Shown piece by piece: positions 10,380-19,084 of a DNA stretch of 64,000 bases. The stretch is taken from contig NZ_KB892705.1 of the NCBI RefSeq assembly GCF_000373905.1, positions 1,939,909-2,003,908 on the forward strand. Reading direction: 5' to 3'. Source of the stretch: Mycobacterium sp. 155. Its GTDB lineage: Bacteria > Actinomycetota > Actinomycetes > Mycobacteriales > Mycobacteriaceae. A program made the translations under genes and the position numbers. Below the pieces are notes generated by a model, which saw only the letters and a program-made list of their open reading frames with translations, ran no database searches and was not told the origin of the DNA. How positions within the stretch are numbered: position 1 is the stretch's first letter; every line of letters begins with the position of its first letter.

Positions 10380-10410
10380 GTCAGCTCGGTCCAACTGCAC
10401 CCCACATTAG

Positions 10411-10424
10411 CGAACAAATGTTCG
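10411..10424. promoter_or_regulatory. LexA (SOS) box between recA and hypA
   Basis: CGAACAAATGTTCG is a perfect 14-bp palindrome with the mycobacterial LexA core GAAC-N4-GTTC. It lies about 110 bp upstream of recA and 74 bp upstream of hypA, so in principle it could touch both divergent units; only the recA role is expected from other species. Confidence 0.85.
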
Positions 10425-10463
10425 ATCTCAAGTGGACACGCCGTGCTCGCGGTGATTGAGGCA

Positions 10464-10469
10464 TATCGT
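10464..10469 (+). promoter_or_regulatory. Candidate hypA -10 box
   Basis: TATCGT fits TANNNT and would give a leader of about 20 bases before the hypA ATG. It is the only such hexamer in a sensible position for the start of the hydrogenase locus. No clear -35 is seen. Confidence 0.3.
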
Positions 10470-10497
10470 GGGAACACCTGGCCTGAACGGGGCAGCG

Positions 10498-10827
10498 ATG
10501 CACGAGTTGGCGATAACCCAGAGCGTTGTCGATGCGGTGTGCGAGCACGCCGACGGTCGTCGGGTCCACAGTGTGCGACTCGAAGTCGGGGCGCTCTGTG
10601 CCGTCGTCCCGGACTCCATGCTGTTCTGCTTCGACCTGGTCACCCAGGGCACGGTGGCCGACGGCGCCCGCCTGGACCTCGATATACGGCCCGGCACGGC
10701 ACATTGCCGCGGTTGCGGGACTGATTTCGAACTCCCCGACCTGATCCTGCTGTGCCGGTGCGGGAGCGCCGATGTCGAGGTGACCGCCGGCCGGGATCTG
10801 CGAATTCTCTCGATGGAAGTGAGCTGA
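10498..10827 (+). CDS. hypA: Hydrogenase nickel incorporation protein HypA
   Basis: A 109-residue nickel chaperone that delivers Ni2+ with HypB to the hydrogenase large subunit. The N-terminal MHE supplies the nickel-binding His2. The zinc site is C70-x2-C73 and C86-x-C88; the second pair is CXC, where CXXC is usual. The start at 10498 is fixed because MHE must be N-terminal. It is followed one base later by hypB. Confidence 0.95.
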   Translation: MHELAITQSVVDAVCEHADGRRVHSVRLEVGALCAVVPDSMLFCFDLVTQGTVADGARLDLDIRPGTAHCRGCGTDFELPDLILLCRCGSADVEVTAGRDLRILSMEVS

Positions 10828-10828
10828 C

Positions 10829-11674
10829 ATGTGCGCGACCTGCGGCTGCGGTGACGATGGCCACGCCGGCCCGGTGATCACCCTCCCCGGCCAGGACCAC
10901 CCCCACGACCCCCATCAGCACGAAGAACACCACGGACACGACCACCACCACCACCACGACCGGCATGCGGAAACCACCTCGACGGAGACCGTCACCCTCG
11001 AACAGAAGGTGCTTGCCAAAAACGACCTCATCGCCGATGAGAATCGCCGGTGGCTGCGGCGGCGCGGCATCCTGGCCCTCAACATGACGAGTTCTCCGGG
11101 CGCGGGCAAAACGACACTGCTCGAGCGCACAATCCGCGAATTCGGGTCCCACCGGCCCATGGCGGTGATCGAAGGAGACCAGGAGACGCTGCTCGATGCC
11201 GACCGGATCAGTGCCGCGGGTGCCCGCTCGGTTCAGATCAACACCGGAGCGGGCTGTCATCTGGATGCGGCCATGGTTCACAGTGCCCTCGACGCACTCG
11301 ACCCCGATCCCGATTCGGTGCTGTTCATCGAGAACGTCGGAAACCTGGTCTGTCCGGCCTTGTTCGACCTAGGTGAAGGCAGCAAGATCGTCGTCGTCTC
11401 GGTGACCGAGGGGGCTGACAAACCGCTGAAATATCCGCACATGTTCGCGGCCGCCGACCTGGTCGTCATCAACAAGATCGACTTACTCCCCTACGTCGAC
11501 TTCGATATGCAAACCTGTTGCAAGCGTGCACGATCGGTCAATCCCGGGGTGGCCATCCTGCCGGTTTCGGCGACGCGGGGGGACGGACTCGAGCCGTGGT
11601 ATGCCTGGATCGACGCGCGGGCAAACGTCACGTTGCCAGCAACGGCCGTTGACAATACAAACCTGCGAGAGTAA
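10829..11674 (+). CDS. hypB: Hydrogenase nickel incorporation GTPase HypB
   Basis: A 281-residue GTPase. The N-terminus carries the high-affinity nickel motif CATCGC (C2, C5, C7) and a histidine-rich stretch (about 24-46) that can store nickel. Further on are the P-loop SSPGAGKTT (88-96), the metal-site motif GAGCHLDAAM and the guanine motif NKIDLLPY. It works with HypA in nickel insertion. Confidence 0.97.
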   Translation: MCATCGCGDDGHAGPVITLPGQDHPHDPHQHEEHHGHDHHHHHDRHAETTSTETVTLEQKVLAKNDLIADENRRWLRRRGILALNMTSSPGAGKTTLLERTIREFGSHRPMAVIEGDQETLLDADRISAAGARSVQINTGAGCHLDAAMVHSALDALDPDPDSVLFIENVGNLVCPALFDLGEGSKIVVVSVTEGADKPLKYPHMFAAADLVVINKIDLLPYVDFDMQTCCKRARSVNPGVAILPVSATRGDGLEPWYAWIDARANVTLPATAVDNTNLRE

Positions 11675-11721
11675 TCCAGAATTCAGCGCGGCAGAAGTTT
11701 CGGTGCGCGTTCAGACCAGAT

Positions 11722-11741
11722 ATTGGGACTCCCAGCCCGAG
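11722..11741 (+). promoter_or_regulatory. Weak DosR-like element upstream of the structural genes
   Basis: In the 87-bp gap between hypB and the small subunit, GGGACT and GCCCGA half-sites sit at the spacing of a DosR box (TTSGGGACTWWWGTCCCSAA), but the centre and several bases do not match. It is a candidate only. Confidence 0.2.
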
Positions 11742-11761
11742 TTCCCAGGAAGCTGTGACAT

Positions 11762-12817
<1,056 letters not shown>

Positions 12818-12910
12818 ACGCCCGGCGGGCCATCTCGCCCCGCTTCGCCGGTCAACCACCGGAACCGTTGGCATTCCAGGCTTTATCTGCCTATTTGAAA
12901 GAGAAATTCG

Positions 12911-14707
12911 ATGACAACCATCATCCCCGAGCCGTCACACGTGAAGCGCGAACCGGGTCAATTGGTGGAGATGGCATGGGATCCGATCACGCGCATCGTC
13001 GGCAGCCTCGGCATCTACACCAAGATCGACTTCGAGAACCGTGAAGTCGTCGAATGTCACAGCACCTCGTCGATCTTCCGCGGTTACTCGATCTTCATGA
13101 AGGGCAAGGATCCTCGCGACGCACACTTCATCACCAGTCGTATCTGCGGTATCTGCGGCGACAACCACGCCACCTGCTCGTGCTACTGCCAGAACATGGC
13201 CTACGGGGTCAAACCGCCGCATCTCGGCGAGTGGCTGGTGAACCTCGGTGAAGCCGCGGAATATATGTTTGACCACAACATTTTCCAGGAGAATCTGGTC
13301 GGGGTGGACTACTGCGAGAAGATGGTCTCCGAAACCAATCCCGGCGTCCTGGCCAAGGCCGAGAACACCGCCGCACCGCACGCAGAGGCGCACGGACACC
13401 GCACCATCGCCGACATCATGCGTGCGCTCAATCCGTTCACCGGCGAGTTCTACCGAGAAGCCCTGCAGGTCAGCAGGTGGACGCGAGAGATGTTCTGCCT
13501 CATGGAGGGTCGCCACGTGCACCCGTCGACGCTGTACCCCGGCGGCATCGGCACGACCGCCACAGTGCAGCTGATGACCGACTACATGACCCGGCTGATG
13601 CGTTACGTCGAGTTCATGAAAAAGGTCGTGCCGATGCACGACGACCTGTTCGACTTCTTCTATGAAGCCCTGCCCGGCTACGACCAGGTGGGCCTGCGCC
13701 GCACTCTGCTGGGGTGCTGGGGTTCCTTCCAGGATCCCGAGGTCTGCAACTTCGCATACAAGGACATGGAACGTTGGGGCAACGCCATGTTCGTCACGCC
13801 CGGTGTGGTGGTCGACGGGAAACTCGTCACCCATTCACTGGTGGACATCAACCTCGGCATCCGGATCCTGTTGGGTCACAGCTACTACGAGGACTGGACC
13901 GATCAGGAGATGTTCGTCAAGACCGATCCGCTGGGCAACCCGGTCGACCGGCGTCATCCCTGGAACCAGCACACCAACCCCAGGCCGCAGAAGCGCGACT
14001 TCGACGAGAACTACAGCTGGGTGATGTCGCCGCGGTGGTACGACGGCAAGGACTACCTGGCGCTGGACACCGGCGGTGGACCCCTGGCCAGACTGTGGGC
14101 GACCGCGCTGGCCGGGCTGGTCGACATCGACTACGTCAAGGCCACCGGCAACAGTGTGAAGATCAACCTGCCGAAGACCGCGTTGAAAGGCCCGGTCGAG
14201 CTCGAGTGGAAGATTCCGGACAAGGGCAGCAACACCATCGAACGCAACCGCGCCCGCACCTACTTCCAGGCCTACGCCGCGGCATGCGCGCTGCATTTCG
14301 CCGAAAAGGCACTCGGCGAGATCCGGGCCGGCCGCACCAAGACGTGGGAACACTTCGAGGTTCCCGACGAGGCCATCGGCTGCGGCTTCACCGAAGCGGT
14401 ACGAGGCGTGCTGAGCCATCACATGGTCATCCGGGACGGCAAGATCGCCAACTATCATCCCTACCCCCCGACGCCGTGGAACGCCAACCCGCGGGACAGC
14501 TACGGCACCCCCGGGCCGTACGAGGATGCGGTGCAGGGACAGCCCATCTTCGAGGAGAACGACCGCGAACACTTCAAGGGCATAGATGTCATGCGCACCG
14601 TACGTAGTTTCGACCCGTGTCTGCCCTGCGGGGTGCACATGTACCTGGGCGACGGAAAGTCATTGGAGCTCATGCATTCTCCTACCCAATCCGCAACCGG
14701 GGAATGA
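12911..14707 (+). CDS. hhyL: [NiFe] hydrogenase large subunit, group 1h type
   Basis: A 598-residue catalytic subunit holding the NiFe(CN)2CO centre. The L1 motif is RICGICGDNH (C79, C82) and the L2 motif DPCLPCGVH (C570, C573, H576). A 22-residue tail follows H576; in this family cleavage after that His closes the active site, and a protease gene is present downstream. The ATG follows a purine-rich AAAGAGAAA. The 93-bp gap after the small subunit shows no other gene. Confidence 0.97.
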   Translation: MTTIIPEPSHVKREPGQLVEMAWDPITRIVGSLGIYTKIDFENREVVECHSTSSIFRGYSIFMKGKDPRDAHFITSRICGICGDNHATCSCYCQNMAYGVKPPHLGEWLVNLGEAAEYMFDHNIFQENLVGVDYCEKMVSETNPGVLAKAENTAAPHAEAHGHRTIADIMRALNPFTGEFYREALQVSRWTREMFCLMEGRHVHPSTLYPGGIGTTATVQLMTDYMTRLMRYVEFMKKVVPMHDDLFDFFYEALPGYDQVGLRRTLLGCWGSFQDPEVCNFAYKDMERWGNAMFVTPGVVVDGKLVTHSLVDINLGIRILLGHSYYEDWTDQEMFVKTDPLGNPVDRRHPWNQHTNPRPQKRDFDENYSWVMSPRWYDGKDYLALDTGGGPLARLWATALAGLVDIDYVKATGNSVKINLPKTALKGPVELEWKIPDKGSNTIERNRARTYFQAYAAACALHFAEKALGEIRAGRTKTWEHFEVPDEAIGCGFTEAVRGVLSHHMVIRDGKIANYHPYPPTPWNANPRDSYGTPGPYEDAVQGQPIFEENDREHFKGIDVMRTVRSFDPCLPCGVHMYLGDGKSLELMHSPTQSATGE

Positions 14708-14710
14708 CAT

Positions 14711-15607
14711 ATGCCGCCCACTGCGACGCCAGTCCCGGACAATCCCGACGATGCAGCACGCTGGCGTACGGCAGGGGAACGCATCCAGACACTGCTCGAT
14801 GCCAGCGCCGCGAACGGCGTTGCCGCGCTGGAGCGTGCCGAGCAATTGGTTCGCGAGGTAACCGATCTCTACGGAGCCGGTCTGCAGCGGTTGCTGCACA
14901 TCGCCACGGCTGCGGATCCGCACCTGGCAGAGGTGATCGCCGCTGACGATCTGGTGGCGAGCCTGTTGCTGGTGCACGGGTTACATCCGCATCCCGTGCA
15001 GCGCCGCATCGCCGACGCGCTCGATTCGGTGCGCCCGTATCTCGGATCTCACGGCGGCGACGTCGATCTGCTCGAAGTCGACGGCGAAGTGGTCCGACTG
15101 CGCTTCGCGGGGAGCTGCAAGAGCTGTCCGTCCTCGGCGGCCACCCTCGAGCTGGCGATCGAAGATGCGATCAAGGCCGCCGCCCCGGAGATCTCGTCGA
15201 TCGAGGTGGTGCCCGAAGAAGGTGCTCAACAGCTCATATCTGCGCAGTCACTGATGGCGCGAGTGCACACCAACGGGCATGCCGGTTGGCAGCCCGTACC
15301 CGAGCTCGATGAGTTGACTCCGGGCGAAGTGGGCGGCTTCGCCGTCGCAGACACCCGCGTGTTGGTGTGCCGGATCGGTGCGGAGTTCTTCGCCTACCGA
15401 GATCGCTGTCCTGACTGCAACCGGCCGATGGCCGGAGCGACGCTCACCGACGCTGTGCTGCATTGCCCGCAGTGTGGGGGTGGCTTCGACGTCGTGCATG
15501 CCGGGTTGGCAACCACAGGCACAGCCGATCACCACTTGGAGCCGATTCCGGTGCTGCGCCGCTCCGGTGTGCTTTCGATGGCCATCGCCCAGGAGATCGC
15601 ATCGTGA
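14711..15607 (+). CDS. hhyE: NifU-domain / Rieske-like iron-sulfur protein (HhyE-type)
   Basis: A 298-residue soluble protein. A helical N-terminus (about 1-90) leads to a NifU-like domain (about 95-170) with C136-x2-C139 in CKSCPSS, which binds or transfers an Fe-S cluster. The C-terminal third has a Rieske fold pattern, but its ligands are C233-x2-C236 and C252-x2-C255, with cysteine where true Rieske proteins have histidine. It starts 3 bp after hhyL. A similar protein in M. smegmatis has been linked to hydrogenase activity or electron transfer to the quinone pool; I use that name from memory. Confidence 0.85.
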   Translation: MPPTATPVPDNPDDAARWRTAGERIQTLLDASAANGVAALERAEQLVREVTDLYGAGLQRLLHIATAADPHLAEVIAADDLVASLLLVHGLHPHPVQRRIADALDSVRPYLGSHGGDVDLLEVDGEVVRLRFAGSCKSCPSSAATLELAIEDAIKAAAPEISSIEVVPEEGAQQLISAQSLMARVHTNGHAGWQPVPELDELTPGEVGGFAVADTRVLVCRIGAEFFAYRDRCPDCNRPMAGATLTDAVLHCPQCGGGFDVVHAGLATTGTADHHLEPIPVLRRSGVLSMAIAQEIAS

Positions 15608-16233
15608 CCGCCTTTGACGTGCTGGCCCGGATCCGCGCCGGTCGCGGCTCACCGGCACAGCCTGGCGCGCGGTGCGAAATGTGTTCGGAGACCATCGCCG
15701 ATGAGCATCAGCATGTGGTGAATGTCGATGGCCGCCAATTGATGTGTGTCTGTCGCGGCTGCTATCTGCTGTTCACCGACACCCGGGCCGAACTGCGCTA
15801 CCGTGCTGTCCCCGACCGCTATCTGGTGTTTCCCGATTGTGCCGTGAGCCGGCGGAACTGGGAAGCCCTGCAGATTCCCGTCGGTCTCGCTTTCTTCTTC
15901 CGTAACTCGACGTTGGGGCGCGTGGTCGCGTTCTACCCGGGCCCGGCGGGCGCCACCGAATCCGAACTCGACCTGGACTCCTGGAACACCGTGAGGGTCG
16001 CCGAGCCGAGAGTCGATCTGGTCGACGACGACACCGAGGCGGTGTTGATCCGCATTCCGGACGATGAGACATGCCCTCCGACATGTTATTTGGTACCCAT
16101 CGATGCATGCTATGAGTTCGTCGGCCGATTGCGGATGCTGTGGCGCGGATTCGACGGCGGTCAGGACGTCCGCCACTACATCGATGAGTTCTTCATCGCG
16201 CTCGACGCTCGCAGCCGGGCGGTGGCGCGATGA
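15604..16233 (+). CDS. DUF5947-type hydrogenase-cluster protein
   Basis: A 209-residue protein whose GTG overlaps the previous stop by 4 bases; the longer upstream frame overlaps that gene and is not used. The N-terminus has a metal-site pattern C24-x2-C27, H35/H37 and C48-x-C50-x2-C53, resembling a zinc ribbon or small Fe-S site. Other blocks are DRYLVFPDC, LAFFFRNS and VRHYIDEFF. The family name is from memory. Its constant position next to the hydrogenase suggests assembly or an electron-transfer partner role; not proven. Confidence 0.8.
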   Translation: MTAFDVLARIRAGRGSPAQPGARCEMCSETIADEHQHVVNVDGRQLMCVCRGCYLLFTDTRAELRYRAVPDRYLVFPDCAVSRRNWEALQIPVGLAFFFRNSTLGRVVAFYPGPAGATESELDLDSWNTVRVAEPRVDLVDDDTEAVLIRIPDDETCPPTCYLVPIDACYEFVGRLRMLWRGFDGGQDVRHYIDEFFIALDARSRAVAR

Positions 16234-16886
16234 CCGGCCCGGCGGTGCCGGCGACCGAAGTCACCTTCGCCGTACTCGACATCTCCCCCGAACCGTTTGC
16301 GGTGACTCCGATTCTGACTGCACGAATCGGTGTGGCGGCGATCGGTGACGATCCCGTCCATGCCATCGCGTTGCGCGCTCAGATTCGCATCGAACCGGCA
16401 CGGCGCGGCTACACCGACGACGAGGCCGAGGGACTGCTCGACTTGTTCGGCCCACGCGAACGCTGGAGCACCACGCAGCGCACGTTCCTATGGCAACACA
16501 GCAACGCCGTAGTGCCGGGATTCACCGACACGACGCAGCTCGGGATGGCACTGGAATGCACCTACGACTTCGAGGTGGCGGCATCAAAGTACCTGCACGC
16601 GTTGCGCGGCGGCACGGTGCCGCTCCAGTTCTTGTTCAGCGGCACCGTATTCAGCCAGGGTTCACGCGGTTTCGCCGTTACCCAGGTGCCGTGGAACCGT
16701 GAGGACCGATTCGACATGCCGGTCACTGTGTGGCGCGAGCTGATCGCGCAGCACTTCCCGCACACCGGATGGCTGCGTCTGGACCGCGACACTCTCGATG
16801 CCCTGGCCGCCTTCAAGTCTCGACGTGGACTGCTCTCTTTCGACGAGGCGATCACCGCCCTGATGTCCACGCGGGAAACATCATGA
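16230..16886 (+). CDS. DUF6084-type hydrogenase-cluster protein
   Basis: A 218-residue protein, start overlapping the previous stop by 4 bases. The predicted fold is mostly beta (VTPILTARIGV, LRAQIRIEP, FLFSGTVF) with the motif LLDLFGPRERWSTTQRTFLWQH. There is no cysteine cluster and no membrane segment. It could be a structural adaptor. Function unknown; the family name is from memory. Confidence 0.8.
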   Translation: MTGPAVPATEVTFAVLDISPEPFAVTPILTARIGVAAIGDDPVHAIALRAQIRIEPARRGYTDDEAEGLLDLFGPRERWSTTQRTFLWQHSNAVVPGFTDTTQLGMALECTYDFEVAASKYLHALRGGTVPLQFLFSGTVFSQGSRGFAVTQVPWNREDRFDMPVTVWRELIAQHFPHTGWLRLDRDTLDALAAFKSRRGLLSFDEAITALMSTRETS

Positions 16887-18205
16887 GCAACACCTGGGAA
16901 CATGTCAGGGCCGTGGCCGACGCCGTGCTCTACGAGGGCTATCTGCTGTACCCATATCGGGCGGATTCACAGAAGAACCAGTCGCGCTGGCAGTTCGGTG
17001 TGCTGGGCCCTACCGACGCCGCACGCACCGGGATCGGTGAGGACAACCGCCTGTCGGCGCAGCTGCTCATCCGTCCGCAGGGCCGGCCGAGGATCTCGAT
17101 CGTCGTTCGCTTCCTTCAACTTCAGCGTCGCACCGCCGAACGTCGCCGTGCTCAACGCTTCGAAGCCGTCGATGAACTGGTCACCACCGGACACTCCTGG
17201 CTGAGCTGGGACGAGGCGGTCGAGCGGGAGATCAGCTTCGGTCCGTTCGATACCGTCGACCTCGGCTCCGGGTACACGTGTGGCATCTCAGTGCCACCGG
17301 GCACCGACGTCGAACCGGTCGACGGCGGCAGGCTGGTCCGTTCGCGGCGGGAACTGTGCGGCGAACTGAATCTTGCCCTCGAATCCGACGACGAGCTATT
17401 GCGATTGACGCTCACGGTGGGCAACACAGCCCCACCCGCGTCCGGCAAGGACGACGCCATTGCCGTGTCTTTGATCGGCACACACGCCGTGGTCGAGGTC
17501 GCCGACGGAGAATTCGTCTCTCTGCTGGACCCGCCCGCAGACGCGGGCGCCGCGGCTTCCCGGTGCCATCACCACCGTTGCTTCCCGGTTCTCGCGGGAC
17601 CGCCCGACGAGAACCGGCTCATGCTGGTGTCACCGATCATCCTCTACGACCATCCTGAGATCGCCGAACAGAGCACGGGCGCACTGTACGACTCGACCGA
17701 AATCGACGAGATCCTCACACTGCGGATCATGACGATGACCGACGACGAGAAGGCACATGCCCGCGCCACCGATCCACGCGCGGCAGCCATCATCGACCGG
17801 TGCGATTCGATGTCGCCCGAAGCAATGCTGAATCTTCATGGCGTGTTGCGTAATCCGCATGCATCCGGAGCACCGTCGGGACTGATCCCGGAAATCCCCG
17901 ACGGAATCCAGTGGTGGGATCCGCTGGCCGACAACGCGGTCGACCCTGCCGTCGACGCTGTCCTGGTCAACGGGGTTCCGGTGAGTCGCGGCAGTCGTGT
18001 CCGGCTGCACCCTTCACGCCGGGCCGACGCCCAGGATCTGTTCTTCGTCAACAGGATCGCGCGGGTGGCCTCGGTCCACGAGGACGTCGACGGTGAGCAT
18101 CATCTCGGCGTCGTGCTCGATGACGATCCGGCGGCAGACCTCCACGAGTGGTACGGCCGCTACCTGTACTTCTCACCCGATGAAGTCGAACCGCTGGTGC
18201 AATGA
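16883..18205 (+). CDS. Uncharacterised hydrogenase-cluster protein with CHHHRC motif
   Basis: A 440-residue protein starting at an ATG that overlaps the previous stop by 4 bases. I do not recognise its fold. Conserved-looking features are WQFGVLGP near 36, a possible metal site C228-H-H-H-R-C233, LMLVSPIILYDHPEIAEQS around 245-265, and a C-terminal small beta-barrel-like part with VSRGSRVRLHPSRRADAQD and YGRYLYFSPDEVEPL. It is translationally locked into the hydrogenase operon, so a role in the enzyme's assembly or attachment is likely. Confidence 0.75.
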   Translation: MSNTWEHVRAVADAVLYEGYLLYPYRADSQKNQSRWQFGVLGPTDAARTGIGEDNRLSAQLLIRPQGRPRISIVVRFLQLQRRTAERRRAQRFEAVDELVTTGHSWLSWDEAVEREISFGPFDTVDLGSGYTCGISVPPGTDVEPVDGGRLVRSRRELCGELNLALESDDELLRLTLTVGNTAPPASGKDDAIAVSLIGTHAVVEVADGEFVSLLDPPADAGAAASRCHHHRCFPVLAGPPDENRLMLVSPIILYDHPEIAEQSTGALYDSTEIDEILTLRIMTMTDDEKAHARATDPRAAAIIDRCDSMSPEAMLNLHGVLRNPHASGAPSGLIPEIPDGIQWWDPLADNAVDPAVDAVLVNGVPVSRGSRVRLHPSRRADAQDLFFVNRIARVASVHEDVDGEHHLGVVLDDDPAADLHEWYGRYLYFSPDEVEPLVQ

Positions 18206-18221
18206 AATGAGAGGAGCCACA

Positions 18222-18341
18222 ATGGCAGTCGTGGGTTGGGTCGCCGTCTTGGTGGTGGCGGCAGTCGTGATCGCCGGAGCATTGGTCGGCCTGAGGTCGA
18301 TTCCCGATGCGCGGCGGTATCTGAAGATGCGTCGCATGTAG
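18222..18341 (+). CDS. 39-residue membrane microprotein (DUF6893-like)
   Basis: ATG at 18222 follows GAGAGGAGCC, a strong ribosome site. The product has one hydrophobic helix (about residues 3-24, Val/Ala/Gly-rich) followed by a basic tail with LRSIPDARRYLKMRRM. The length and charge pattern suit a single-pass anchor with its tail in the cytoplasm. It sits between structural and maturation genes of the hydrogenase locus. It could tether the soluble hydrogenase complex to the membrane; this is inference. Confidence 0.75.
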   Translation: MAVVGWVAVLVVAAVVIAGALVGLRSIPDARRYLKMRRM

Positions 18342-18826
18342 CCGGTGCGATCACGTCCGGAGTACTGATCGCCGGTATCGGCAACATCTTCCTCGGAGAC
18401 GATGGATTCGGCCCCGAGGTGCTGAAGCATGTCCCACAACGGCCGGATGCCGCTGGAATTCGCCTGCGCGACTACGGCATTGGCGGCATGCATCTCGCAT
18501 ACGACCTGCTCGACGACTGGGATGCGCTGATCCTGGTCGATGCGCTGCCGTGCCAGGGCTCACCCGGAACACTGCACGTGTTCGAGGCCGATCTCGCAAG
18601 CCTGTCCGGCACCGCCGGTCTGGATGCCCACGCGATGGATCCGGCAGCGGTGTTCGCCGGCCTCACCGCACTCGGCGGCACAGCGCCCTACACCGTAGTG
18701 ATCGGCTGCGAAGTCGAGACTGTCGCCGACGGCATCGGCCTGTCAGATGCCGTCACCGCCGCAATCCCCGGCGCGGTTGCGGCGATCGAGGCCGCCACTG
18801 CGCGACTGTCGAACCGGGAGGGCTGA
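18236..18826 (+). CDS. Hydrogenase maturation protease
   Basis: An endopeptidase of the HycI/HyaD family that trims the large-subunit C-terminus after nickel insertion. It shows GIGNIFLGDDGFGPEV (metal/substrate Asp), DYGIGGMHLAYDL and VDALPCQG. The conserved fold begins at about 18359. The only in-frame standard start upstream is TTG at 18236, which would put the first 35 codons inside the microprotein gene in another frame. A non-standard start (ATC at 18350) or a sequence error is possible, so the N-terminus is uncertain. Confidence 0.85.
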   Translation: MGRRLGGGGSRDRRSIGRPEVDSRCAAVSEDASHVAGAITSGVLIAGIGNIFLGDDGFGPEVLKHVPQRPDAAGIRLRDYGIGGMHLAYDLLDDWDALILVDALPCQGSPGTLHVFEADLASLSGTAGLDAHAMDPAAVFAGLTALGGTAPYTVVIGCEVETVADGIGLSDAVTAAIPGAVAAIEAATARLSNREG

Positions 18827-18829
18827 ATC

Positions 18830-19084
18830 ATGTGTCTGGGAATCCCGGGGCAGGTAGTGCGAATGCTGGAAGGGTACGGTGGCCAACTCGCTCTGGTAGA
18901 CGTCGCGGGCGAGCATCGTAAAGTCAACGTCGGCATGCTGGCCGACGAGACGTTCGGCCCCGGCGACTGGGTGATCATCCACATGGGCTTCGCCGTCGAA
19001 AAGACCGATGCGGCGGGCGCCGACGCGGCCATGCAGGGACTGGAACTCATGGGCCGTGGTCGCGACTCGGGGGCGCCACCATGA
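18830..19084 (+). CDS. hypC: Hydrogenase assembly chaperone HypC (copy 1)
   Basis: An 84-residue chaperone beginning MCLGIPGQV; Cys2 is the residue that binds iron with HypD and the immature large subunit. GDWVIIHMGFA is the typical OB-fold end. It lies 3 bp after the protease and overlaps hypF by 4 bases. A second hypC occurs 5.5 kb downstream. Confidence 0.95.
   Translation: MCLGIPGQVVRMLEGYGGQLALVDVAGEHRKVNVGMLADETFGPGDWVIIHMGFAVEKTDAAGADAAMQGLELMGRGRDSGAPP

Noticed and set aside
12935..13834. 299-codon frame antisense to the hydrogenase large subunit
   Set aside because: The composition is typical of a codon-bias shadow and the plus strand encodes the fully conserved HhyL.
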